A program made the position numbers and the translations under genes. The notes under the pieces are model-generated. The model was not told the origin of the DNA. It worked only from the letters and a program-made list of their open reading frames with translations, and did not search any database. A stretch of DNA of 64,000 nucleotides from Amycolatopsis aidingensis (GTDB lineage: Bacteria > Actinomycetota > Actinomycetes > Mycobacteriales > Pseudonocardiaceae): the NCBI RefSeq assembly GCF_018885265.1, contig NZ_CP076538.1:2826001-2890000 (forward strand), in the 5' to 3' direction. Positions 56,239 to 64,000 of the stretch are shown one piece after another. Within the stretch, counting starts at the first letter, position 1; each line of letters begins with the position of its first letter.

Positions 56239-58173
56239 ATGTCCACAAAACGATGGCGTTTTGGCACCCTGCTCATGGCCGGGTCACTGGCGCTGGCCAG
56301 CGCGGTGACCGGGACCGCGCAGGCGGCGACCAACCCCACCGCCACCTTCACCAAGGTGTCGGACTGGGGGACCGGGTTCACCGGCCAGGTCGAGATCAAG
56401 GCCGGTTCGACCGCGCTGACCTCCTGGACGGTGGAGCTCGCCATGCCGTCCGGTACCAGCATCGGGTCGACCTGGGAAGCGCAGATGACCCGCTCCGGCG
56501 ACCACTACACCTTCACCAACCGCTCCTACAACGGCAACGTGCCCGCGGGCGGCACGACCACCTTCGGCTTCAACGGCTCCGGCCCCGGTGAGCCGACCGA
56601 CTGCACGATCAACGGCCACCCCTGTGACGGTTCCTCCGGGGAGCCGGACACCCAGGCGCCGAGCGTGCCCGCCGGGCTCAGCGCGGGGGAGACCACCAGC
56701 AGCACCGTTCCGCTGAGCTGGAGCCCCGCGCAGGACAACGTGGGCGTGACCGCCTACGAGGTCTTCCAGGACGGCTCCAGCACCCCGGTCGGCAGCACCG
56801 CGTCCACCTCGTTCACCGTGGGTGGCCTGCAGCCGGAGACCACCTACACCTTCCGGGTGCGGGCCAAGGACGAGGCAGGCAACGTCTCCGGCCTGAGCCA
56901 GCCGGTGTCGGCGACCACCAAGGAGTTCGGCCAGCCGGGGCCCGGTGGCGACCGCAAGGTCGGTTACTTCACCCAGTGGGGCATCTACGACCGCGGCTAC
57001 CTGGTGAAGAACCTGGACACCTCGGGTTCGGCTGAGAAGCTGACGCATATCAACTACGCGTTCGGTAACCTCGACTCCTCTGGCAAGTGCTTCCAGGCCA
57101 ACCAGACCGGCCAGGGTGACGCCTGGGCGGACTACCAGCGGCGGTTCCGGGCCGACCAGACCGTGAACGGCCAGGCGGACAGCTACAACCAGCCGCTGGC
57201 AGGCAACCTGAACCAGCTCAAGCAGCTGAAGGAGAAGTACCCGCACCTGAAGGTCAACCTGTCGCTGGGCGGATGGACCTGGTCGAAGTACTTCTCCAAC
57301 GCCGCGCTGACCGAGGCCTCCCGCGAGGCGCACGTGTCCTCCTGCCTGGACATGTGGATCAAGGGCAACCTGCCGAAGCTCGGCGGGGAGCCGCAGGGTG
57401 GTCCCGGTGCCGCGGCCGGGGTCTTCGACGGGATCGACCTGGACTGGGAGTGGCCCGGTTCGGAGGGTGCCGAGGGCAACGTCGTGCGGCCGGAGGACAA
57501 GCGCAACTTCACCCTGCTGCTGCAGGAGTGGCGTGAGCAGCTGGACGCCTACGGCGCCCAGACCGGCGAGCACTACGAGCTGACCGCGTTCCTTCCCGCC
57601 GACCCGGACAAGGTCACCGCGGGCTACGAGGTGGACAAGATCTTCAACTACCTCGACTTCGCCACGGTGCAGGGCTATGACCTGCACGGGGCCTGGCAGT
57701 CGGTGACGAACAACCAGTCGGCGCTGCGGCTGCCGGCCAACGACCCCGGCCCGAAGCCGTTCAGCATCGAGATCGCGGTGAACGCCTGGACCAGCAAGGG
57801 CGCTCCGGCCAGCCGGCTGGTGCTCGGCATCCCGTTCTACAGCCGCGGCTGGACCGGGGTGACCGATGCCAACAACGGCCTGCACCAGGACGCCACCGGG
57901 CCGGCTCCGGGAACCTACGAGGACGGCATCGACGACTACAAGAAGATCAAGCCGTTGCTCAACCAGGGATACCAGCTGTATCGCGACGAGCAGTCCGGGC
58001 ACGCGTGGCTGTTCGACGGGAACACGTTCTGGACCTTCGACGACCCCACCGAGATCGCCCGCAAGACGGCGTGGATCAACGATCACGGCCTTGGCGGGGC
58101 GATGATCTGGTCGATGGACGGTGATACGGCCAACGGTGAGCTGATGACCGCCGTGCACAACGGCATCGGCTGA
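56239..58173 (+). CDS. Secreted GH18 chitinase with CBM2 and FnIII domains
   Basis: 644 residues from ATG with AGGAGA upstream. Signal peptide 1-31 (MSTKRWRFGTLLMAGSLALA, ending TAQAA). CBM2-type chitin/cellulose-binding domain about 32-130 (SWTVELAMPSGTSIGSTWEA). FnIII about 138-230. GH18 barrel about 240-640 with DGIDLDWE, catalytic acid E404 and D397/D400/D402. Final SMDGDTANGELMTA is typical of this family. Cleaves chitin outside the cell. Two dre sites imply induction by GlcNAc derivatives through a DasR homologue. A strong hairpin follows. Confidence 0.94.
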   Translation: MSTKRWRFGTLLMAGSLALASAVTGTAQAATNPTATFTKVSDWGTGFTGQVEIKAGSTALTSWTVELAMPSGTSIGSTWEAQMTRSGDHYTFTNRSYNGNVPAGGTTTFGFNGSGPGEPTDCTINGHPCDGSSGEPDTQAPSVPAGLSAGETTSSTVPLSWSPAQDNVGVTAYEVFQDGSSTPVGSTASTSFTVGGLQPETTYTFRVRAKDEAGNVSGLSQPVSATTKEFGQPGPGGDRKVGYFTQWGIYDRGYLVKNLDTSGSAEKLTHINYAFGNLDSSGKCFQANQTGQGDAWADYQRRFRADQTVNGQADSYNQPLAGNLNQLKQLKEKYPHLKVNLSLGGWTWSKYFSNAALTEASREAHVSSCLDMWIKGNLPKLGGEPQGGPGAAAGVFDGIDLDWEWPGSEGAEGNVVRPEDKRNFTLLLQEWREQLDAYGAQTGEHYELTAFLPADPDKVTAGYEVDKIFNYLDFATVQGYDLHGAWQSVTNNQSALRLPANDPGPKPFSIEIAVNAWTSKGAPASRLVLGIPFYSRGWTGVTDANNGLHQDATGPAPGTYEDGIDDYKKIKPLLNQGYQLYRDEQSGHAWLFDGNTFWTFDDPTEIARKTAWINDHGLGGAMIWSMDGDTANGELMTAVHNGIG

Positions 58174-58194
58174 CACAGGTATCGGCTGATGTGC

Positions 58195-58235
58195 ACTGGC
58201 CGCCGCCTTCCCGTGCGGGGGAGGCGGCGGCCAGT
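58195..58235. terminator. Strong bidirectional terminator between chitinase and DUF4097 genes
   Basis: ACTGGCCGCCGCCT pairs perfectly with AGGCGGCGGCCAGT (14 bp), and TCCC/GGGG extends the stem around a GTGC loop with one bulged G. It lies between the convergent stops and should end both transcripts. Confidence 0.85.
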
Positions 58236-58239
58236 CGCG

Positions 58240-59175
58240 TCACTGGGTGGCGCGGCCAAGCACCGCGTTGCCCGAGCCGGTGCGGGCACGGATGTTCAGG
58301 GTCTCGGTCCGTTCCGCGGGTTGCTCGGTCACTTCGAGCTCGCTGGACACCCTGCCCGACCCGGAGGACAGCGAGACCTCGGCGAGCACTCCCTGGCGCA
58401 GGCCGATCCGGATGTCCCCGGAACCGGTGATCAGCTCCAGCGAACCGGAGGCGGCGTCCGCCACCGACAACCCGCCACCGCCGCTACGTACCTGCACCTC
58501 ACCGGCGCAGGCGCCGAGCCAGACCGCACCGGTGCCGGTGGCCAGGGTGGCCGAACCGCCGAGCGAGGCGACCTCGACGTCACCGCTGCCGGTGCGCAGG
58601 TGCAGCCCGGACAGGGCCGGGCCGAGCCGGATCGCACCGGTACCGCTGCGCATGGTGGCGGGACCGTCGGCGCGTTCCACGCTCACCTCGCCGGAGCCAC
58701 TGGACACATCGACCCGGCCCGCGGCGCCGGTCACCTCGACCGCGGCCGCGCCCGAGCGCACCTGCAGCGCCGAGCCCGCGGGTGCGTGCACCGTCACCGC
58801 GAGCGGAATGTTGCGCAGTGGCAGGGGTTTCGGCCCGCGCACCACCAGCCGGTTGCCGGTCTGCTCCACCCTGGTCTGCTGCACCGCATCGGCGGGGCCG
58901 CCGCCCATGTCCGTGCCGAGCTGCTGGCCGAATTGCTCGCCGACCCAGCTCAGCAGGCTGGACACCCCGGTCAGCCAGGAGTCCTCCGCGCCGGGGGCGT
59001 GCCGCACCTCGACCAGCGCCGGGGTGGCCCCGGCCTGCTCGTCCTCCTGCTTGCCGAGGCGGATGTCCACCCGGCCCACGGTGAGGCTGATGTCCAGCTC
59101 CAGCGGACCGTCGGTGTCGAAGGTGTGGTTACGGACCAGTTCCTCGCCGTCCGCGGCGTGCTGCTGTTCGGTCAT
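58240..59175 (-). CDS. DUF4097-family beta-strand-repeat protein
   Basis: 311 residues, no signal peptide. The C-terminal 190 residues are a beta-helix-like series of SGSG/TGTG/SGSGxV repeats (RVDVSSGSGEVSVERA; MRSGTGAIRLG; LRTGSGDVEVASLG; LITGSGDIRIG) matching DUF4097, which is often regulated with stress genes. The N-terminal half (about 1-115) is different and binds nothing recognisable. It lies 2 bp after the RHH protein gene on the same strand, so the pair forms an operon. Function unknown. Confidence 0.85.
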   Translation of the reverse strand: MTEQQHAADGEELVRNHTFDTDGPLELDISLTVGRVDIRLGKQEDEQAGATPALVEVRHAPGAEDSWLTGVSSLLSWVGEQFGQQLGTDMGGGPADAVQQTRVEQTGNRLVVRGPKPLPLRNIPLAVTVHAPAGSALQVRSGAAAVEVTGAAGRVDVSSGSGEVSVERADGPATMRSGTGAIRLGPALSGLHLRTGSGDVEVASLGGSATLATGTGAVWLGACAGEVQVRSGGGGLSVADAASGSLELITGSGDIRIGLRQGVLAEVSLSSGSGRVSSELEVTEQPAERTETLNIRARTGSGNAVLGRATQ

Positions 59176-59177
59176 GG

Positions 59178-59696
59178 CTACCCCTGAACCCAGCCGTGCA
59201 GGCGGGAATCGCTGTTGCCGCCGCCCTGCCGGTGCCGCTCGCCGTGCTGATGGTGGTGCCCCTTGCCCTGCAGCGCGCCCTGCACGGCCTGGGAGACAAA
59301 GGTGTTCAGCGAGACGCCCTGGGCCGAGGCCGCCTGCTCGGCCTGGCTCTTGAGCTGCTCGAACAGGCGCAGGGTGATCCGGCTGATGTCCCGCCCGTCG
59401 ATCGGCGGGGGTGGCGGCGGCGGGGTCTCCCGCTCGCTGGTGCCCTCCCGCTCACCGCCGCCGGTGACGACCACCCGGACGTCACGTCCGTCCAGGCGCA
59501 CGTCCACCACGTGCTCCGGCAGCTCGGCGGTGACCTCGGCGGCCAGGTCGGCCAGCGCGTTCATCAGCGCCAGCCGGGCCGCGGGCTCCAGCGCCGCGGC
59601 CAGCACGGTGGCCGCCCGCCGGGTCTGCTCGTCCCCTGCCGAGGCCGCCGTGGCGAGGTCCTCCCGCAGCGTGCTGAGATACGGTGTCAAGTCCAT
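59178..59696 (-). CDS. RHH-domain (HicB-like) DNA-binding protein
   Basis: 172 residues. The N-terminal half is helical (YLSTLREDLATAASAGDEQT). A Pro-rich linker (ETPPPPPPPIDG) leads to a ribbon-helix-helix at about 100-140 (ISRITLRLFEQLKSQAEQAA; VSLNTFVSQAVQGAL), then a His/Gly-rich tail (GHHHQHGERH). RHH with SxNTFV is the HicB/Arc antitoxin type. No HicA toxin is adjacent; its neighbour is a DUF4097 protein, so this is more likely a self-regulating pair than a toxin-antitoxin system. Confidence 0.8.
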   Translation of the reverse strand: MDLTPYLSTLREDLATAASAGDEQTRRAATVLAAALEPAARLALMNALADLAAEVTAELPEHVVDVRLDGRDVRVVVTGGGEREGTSERETPPPPPPPIDGRDISRITLRLFEQLKSQAEQAASAQGVSLNTFVSQAVQGALQGKGHHHQHGERHRQGGGNSDSRLHGWVQG

Positions 59697-59852
59697 GACG
59701 CCATGATGACATCACTCCTGCTGCCATTCAAGGTCGAGCTGATGTCACCATGCAGTCGTGGTGACGGCACCCGCGCCGCCCATCAGAGTGTCGGGGGCGG
59801 CCGTTAGGCTGCCTGGGACAGCAGCCGACCAGGGGAGTCCGAGGGAGCGAAC

Positions 59853-60605
59853 GTGGCAGAGACCGTGTCGCCAAAGGTGCAGTTGATCGCGAAGACCGAG
59901 TTCTTCCCGCCGGAGGACGTGCCGTGGTCCACCGACGCCGACGGTGGCCAGGCGCTCGCCGAGTTCGCCGGCCGGGCCTGCTACCAGTCCTGGAAGAAGC
60001 CGAACCCGAAGACCGCAACCAACGCCGGCTATCTGGACCACATCATCGAGGTCGGCCACCTGTCCGTGCTCGAGCACGGCTCGGTGACCTTCTACATCAC
60101 CGGCATCTCCCGCTCGCTCACCCACGAGCTGATCCGGCACCGGCACTTCTCCTATTCGCAGCTGTCCCAGCGCTACGTCCCGGAGCGCAACGCGGCCTTC
60201 GTCGAGCCGGAGGTGATCGCGGCGGATCCCGAGCTGCACGAGAAGTTCGTCGCCGCGGCACAGGCCAGTGTGGACGCCTACACCGAGCTGCTCGCCGGCC
60301 TGGAGCAGAAGTTCGCCGACGCGCCGAGCGCCACCCTGCGCCGCAAGCAGGCCCGCCAGGCCGCGCGTTCGGTGCTGCCGAACGCCACCGAGACCCGCAT
60401 CGTGGTGACCGGGAACTACCGCGCCTGGCGGCACTTCATCGCCATGCGTGCCACCGAGCACGCCGATGTGGAGATCCGCAGGCTGGCCGTGGAATGCCTG
60501 CGGCACCTGCAGAAGGCCGCGTACAACGTCTTCGCCGACTTCACCATCTCCACCCTGCCGGACGGCACCGAGGTCGCCTCCAGCCCGAAGGTCCTCGAAG
60601 GCTGA
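59853..60605 (+). CDS. thyX: Flavin-dependent thymidylate synthase
   Basis: 250 residues from GTG. Makes dTMP from dUMP using methylene-THF and FAD/NADPH. ThyX motif RHR(X)7S is seen as [11 protein letters not shown] with R95-R97 and S105. Additional: [20 protein letters not shown], and [19 protein letters not shown] near the C-terminus. The gene lies between dap genes as in mycobacteria. Coupled by TGATG to the ACT-domain gene. Confidence 0.96.
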   Translation: MAETVSPKVQLIAKTEFFPPEDVPWSTDADGGQALAEFAGRACYQSWKKPNPKTATNAGYLDHIIEVGHLSVLEHGSVTFYITGISRSLTHELIRHRHFSYSQLSQRYVPERNAAFVEPEVIAADPELHEKFVAAAQASVDAYTELLAGLEQKFADAPSATLRRKQARQAARSVLPNATETRIVVTGNYRAWRHFIAMRATEHADVEIRRLAVECLRHLQKAAYNVFADFTISTLPDGTEVASSPKVLEG

Positions 60606-61000
60606 TGCGCAGGCTCGCCATCGACGTCCAGCCCGGCGAGTACGCGGTGGCACGGCTGCCGGCCGGTGCGGCGGTGCCAGACCAGCTGCTGCGCCCGCAG
60701 GCGCTGGAGCTGGTCTCGGTCACCCGCACCCCGGCCGAGACCTCGGTGATCTGCCCGGCAGGCAGCGTTCCGGACGGGGCCGAGGCGGAGCGGGGCTGGC
60801 GGGTGCTGACCGTGCGCGGGCCGCTCGCGTTCACCCTGACCGGGATCATCGCCGCGCTGTCCAGCGAGCTGGCCGCCGCGGGGGTAGCGCTGTTCACCCT
60901 GTCCACTTTCGACACCGACCATGTGCTGGTGAAGGAGCCGGATCTGGAACGGGCCGCGTCCGCGCTGCGGGCCGCCGGGCACGAGGTCGCCGGGGACTGA
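60605..61000 (+). CDS. ACT-domain (CASTOR-like) protein
   Basis: 131 residues beginning inside the thyX stop (TGATG). The C-terminal half has the ACT fold: RVLTVRGPLAFTLTGIIAAL then LSSELAAAGVALFTLSTFDT and DHVLVKEPDLERAASALRAA. A short N-terminal beta-rich half (YAVARLPAGAAVP) completes the CASTOR-like double domain. ACT domains bind amino acids; its place before dapA suggests a ligand in that pathway but this is inference. Confidence 0.85.
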   Translation: MRRLAIDVQPGEYAVARLPAGAAVPDQLLRPQALELVSVTRTPAETSVICPAGSVPDGAEAERGWRVLTVRGPLAFTLTGIIAALSSELAAAGVALFTLSTFDTDHVLVKEPDLERAASALRAAGHEVAGD

Positions 61001-61003
61001 CGA

Positions 61004-61225
61004 CTATTCCTCGCAGAGGTAACGGGACGCGGCCCGGATACACGCCGGACGGTGCTGGCACCAGGTCACCGCGAGCCCGGTGGGCGCGCAGGGGCGCTTG
61101 CAGTGCAGGCACCGGTCGGCCTTCGGCTTCGCGCTGGCCACGATTTTCTCCCTTGCCTGCGCCCTACGTGCGGCGACCTCCGCGCTCTTGTCGATGGCCT
61201 TGTTGATCGTGCCGAGAATGCCCAT
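61004..61225 (-). CDS. Small Cys-rich protein of unknown function
   Basis: 73 residues from ATG (MGILGTINKAIDKSAEVAAR). A basic helical half is followed by CLHCKRPCAPTG, WCQHRPAC and YLCEE; six cysteines including CxxC suggest a small zinc ribbon or knuckle. GAGAGCAGG lies upstream. It converges on the ACT gene with 3 bp between stops. No family assigned. Confidence 0.65.
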   Translation of the reverse strand: MGILGTINKAIDKSAEVAARRAQAREKIVASAKPKADRCLHCKRPCAPTGLAVTWCQHRPACIRAASRYLCEE

Positions 61226-61361
61226 GGCCGAACCTGCTCTCTTTGTGTGGCCCGGTACCGCGACAGCCGCCAACCCGTCCGCGCACTCGCATTCGGGTCA
61301 ACGAATACTTCGGGTAGCCGGTTCATTGCGAATGGTCACACCCTGATGGTAAGTTCGCGCG

Positions 61362-61387
61362 CCCGTTTTGCGAGTCGCAAAAACGGG
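61362..61387. promoter_or_regulatory. Imperfect palindrome, possible operator
   Basis: CCCGTTTTGCGA and TCGCAAAAACGGG mirror each other with one extra A around a single G. It lies within the 332-bp non-coding interval between the small Cys-rich gene and the kinase gene, which otherwise shows nothing clear. Tight symmetry fits a dimeric regulator site. Confidence 0.4.
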
Positions 61388-61557
61388 GGAAAGTCCGCGT
61401 GTGCCCGAACCCGGCCGGTGATGATCACGGCTCGTCTCTGGGACGGCACGGTGACCGCGTAACGCATGTGGTGCACGAGGGCGCTGGGGACCCCGGAACC
61501 CGCACCGCCCTCACACGGTCGGACTACCATGCGACCGGACATTGAGGAGGCGCACGC

Positions 61558-63072
61558 GTGACCGATGAGCACACCCGGCAGGAGCAACAGGCAACCCGAA
61601 CGCAGCCCGCGCCGGGCCCGCGTTCCGTCGCGGGCCGTTACGTGTTGCTGGGCGAGCTCGGCCGCGGCGGCATGGGCGTGGTGTGGCGGGCCGAGGACCG
61701 GGTGATCGGCAGGCAGGTCGCGATCAAGGAGCTGCGGCTGCCGGAGGGCACCGCCGACGCCGGGATGTTCCAGGAGCGGGTGCTGCGCGAGGTGCGCACC
61801 GGCGGCAGGCTGAACGACCCCGCGGTGGTCACCGTCTACGACGTGGTCGCGGAGGGGGACACCACCTACATCGTGATGGAACTGGTGGAGGCCCCGACAC
61901 TGTCCGAACTGGTCCGGCAGCACGGGCCGATGCCGGCCCACCAGGTGGCCGCCATCGGTGAACAGGTGCTGTCGGCGCTGCAGGCCGCGCACGAGGCCGG
62001 CATCGTGCACCGCGACGTGAAACCGGGCAACATCATGGTGACCGCGGGCGGCCGGGTGAAGCTCACCGACTTCGGCATCGCGCAGGCGGTGGACGACCCG
62101 CGGCTGACCACCAGCGGGATGATCGTCGGCTCACCCGCCTTCATGGCCCCGGAGCGGGTCGCCGGGCACGAGGCGCTGCCGGCCTCCGACCTGTGGTCGC
62201 TTGGCGCCACCCTGTTCTTCGCGGTGGAGGGGCTGGTCGCCTTCGAGCGGCCGACCACCGCGGCCACCCTGCACGCGATCATGAACGAGGTCCCGTACCT
62301 CACCCACGCGCAGGGCCCGCTGGCCTCGGCGATCATGGGGCTGCTGATCTCCAGCCCGGAGGCCAGGCTGTCCGCCCAGCAGGCGCGCGGGCTGCTGTCC
62401 ATGGCGGGTGCCCAGTCCGGGGTGTCCACCCCGCCCGGCGGGCAGCACACCGCGCTGTACTCCGGCGCGGCGCCCACCATGGTCGGCGGGCACACCGGCC
62501 CCCGGCAGCCGCCACCGGGCCGGACCAGGCGCAACCTGCTGCTGGCAGGCGGCGCGGTGGCGGCCGTCGCCCTGCTGGTCGGCGGCCTCTTCCTGGGCAA
62601 ATGGCTCTTCGAACCGGATCCGGAAGTCGATCCGGCCATGCTGCCGACCATGACCTACGGCAAGGGTGGCGACCTCAAAATCGAGGACGACGGCGGGGAC
62701 TGGTGCTACGACGGCCAGCTGCGCCTGGGCTACCAGCTGAGTAGCGCGGACTGCGATGAACCGTACAACCTGCAGCGCTACGACCGGGTGACCGCGCTGG
62801 GCAACGATCGCGACCGCGACAATGCCCCGGTGGAGTACCCCGCGGAGCAGGACCTGCGCGCGTTCGCCGAGGCGCACTGCGCGATGAGCTTCCACAGCAA
62901 CACGATCAAACCGGACAAGCGGGACCGGCTGCGCTACGCCGCGCTCATCCCGGCGCAGGAGGAGTGGGAGTTCATCCCGGAGAGCGACAACCCGAACCGG
63001 CAGGTGATCTGCGTGGCCGAGTCGGCCTCCGGTGCCCAGCTGAACGGCTACGTGGCCAACGGTGTCCGGTAG
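61558..63072 (+). CDS. Membrane Ser/Thr protein kinase (Hanks type, PknB-like)
   Basis: 504 residues from GTG. Kinase domain about 26-290: Gly loop GELGRGGMGVVW, K57, HRDVKPGNIM with D153, DFG at 171-173, activation loop with TTSG and APE. Juxtamembrane Pro-rich region, one TM (NLLLAGGAVAAVALLVGGLFLG), then an extracellular domain of about 155 residues with Cys in GDWCYDG, SADCDEP, AHCAMSF and QVICVAE: likely two disulfides. No PASTA repeats, so a distinct sensor. GAGGAGG precedes GTG. Confidence 0.92.
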   Translation: MTDEHTRQEQQATRTQPAPGPRSVAGRYVLLGELGRGGMGVVWRAEDRVIGRQVAIKELRLPEGTADAGMFQERVLREVRTGGRLNDPAVVTVYDVVAEGDTTYIVMELVEAPTLSELVRQHGPMPAHQVAAIGEQVLSALQAAHEAGIVHRDVKPGNIMVTAGGRVKLTDFGIAQAVDDPRLTTSGMIVGSPAFMAPERVAGHEALPASDLWSLGATLFFAVEGLVAFERPTTAATLHAIMNEVPYLTHAQGPLASAIMGLLISSPEARLSAQQARGLLSMAGAQSGVSTPPGGQHTALYSGAAPTMVGGHTGPRQPPPGRTRRNLLLAGGAVAAVALLVGGLFLGKWLFEPDPEVDPAMLPTMTYGKGGDLKIEDDGGDWCYDGQLRLGYQLSSADCDEPYNLQRYDRVTALGNDRDRDNAPVEYPAEQDLRAFAEAHCAMSFHSNTIKPDKRDRLRYAALIPAQEEWEFIPESDNPNRQVICVAESASGAQLNGYVANGVR

Positions 63073-63105
63073 CGGCCCCGCAGAAGTTCCGGTGCCGGGC
63101 GCGGG

Positions 63106-63125
63106 CGGCGAACGATCCTTCGCCG
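63106..63125 (+). terminator. Small hairpin between kinase gene and dapA
   Basis: CGGCGAA-cgatcc-TTCGCCG is a 7-bp stem about 30 bp after the kinase stop. No T-tract follows, so it is a weak candidate for termination before the dapA promoter. Confidence 0.45.
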
Positions 63126-63189
63126 TCCAGCGGGCGGTGGCGTGTGATCCCGGCGCCCCTGCAGGTCGGCGCCCTGAATCCCGGTATGA

Positions 63190-64000
<811 letters not shown>

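Noticed and set aside
59178..59696. A HicAB toxin-antitoxin system
   Set aside because: Only a HicB-like RHH protein is present; no HicA-sized double-stranded-RNA-binding ORF is adjacent.

Overview
This window comes from a high-GC actinobacterium. The gene content and order suggest order Pseudonocardiales (Amycolatopsis/Prauserella-like). Supporting signs are the GTG/TTG start codons, dense ATGA/GTGA/TGATG translational coupling, a YrbE-Mce(A-F) operon, ThyX, the dapB...thyX-dapA order, and the rimP-nusA-ylxR-infB-DUF503-rbfA...truB-ribF...rpsO-pnp-M16 protease-dapB backbone. No rRNA, tRNA, CRISPR array, prophage or transposase gene was found. The genus is an inference from gene order, not from a search.

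Layout. 1-11.4 kb is mixed chromosomal content: a drug-efflux MFS pump with a divergent MarR regulator and palindromic operator, a Tat-leader ORF overlapping a zinc amidase, an MscS channel, an alpha/beta hydrolase with an Asp nucleophile, a large fusion of an endonuclease Q-like PHP nuclease to a UvrD helicase, a dienelactone-hydrolase-like protein, a DUF6308 protein, a GNAT enzyme behind a strongly structured leader, and a PLP lyase. 11.46-20.8 kb is one overlapping mce operon (yrbEA, yrbEB, mceA-F) followed by a TetR gene. 20.8-24.6 kb holds a LuxR-type two-component system divergent from an ABC-2 exporter pair. 24.7-28.4 kb has a frameshifted GT39 glycosyltransferase, a bPH2 membrane protein, a class V aminotransferase and an unknown membrane-anchored protein.

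28.5-48.6 kb is the housekeeping core: a DUF4439 lipoprotein, rimP-nusA-ylxR-infB-DUF503-rbfA, a decayed TetR remnant, a TRM11-like methyltransferase, DinF/MATE and MFS transporters, truB-ribF, an HTH protein, thpR, rpsO, pnp, an M16 protease, dapB and a small TPR-like membrane protein. Translation initiation, ribosome maturation, RNA decay and lysine/diaminopimelate synthesis are therefore encoded together. 48.6-59.7 kb is accessory: a 23-bp direct-repeat pair with inner palindromes, VTT and GtrA membrane proteins, a long palindromic tandem-repeat element, a GNAT enzyme, an EamA transporter, a YcaQ-like glycosylase, an FMN reductase, a large ATP-binding LuxR-family-like regulator that lacks its HTH, a secreted GH18 chitinase with two DasR-type operators, and a DUF4097/RHH pair. 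59.85-64 kb returns to the core with thyX, an ACT-domain protein, a small Cys-rich protein, a Ser/Thr kinase and dapA, which runs off the window.

Most notable are the EndoQ-UvrD fusion, the dre-controlled chitinase, several undescribed intergenic palindromic elements, and four loci whose reading frames break at short G/C runs (amidase leader, GT39, TetR remnant, LAL regulator). The frame breaks may be sequencing errors or real inactivation. Seven good stem-loop terminators or 3' hairpins separate transcription units, several of them between convergent genes, plus one weaker hairpin after the kinase gene.
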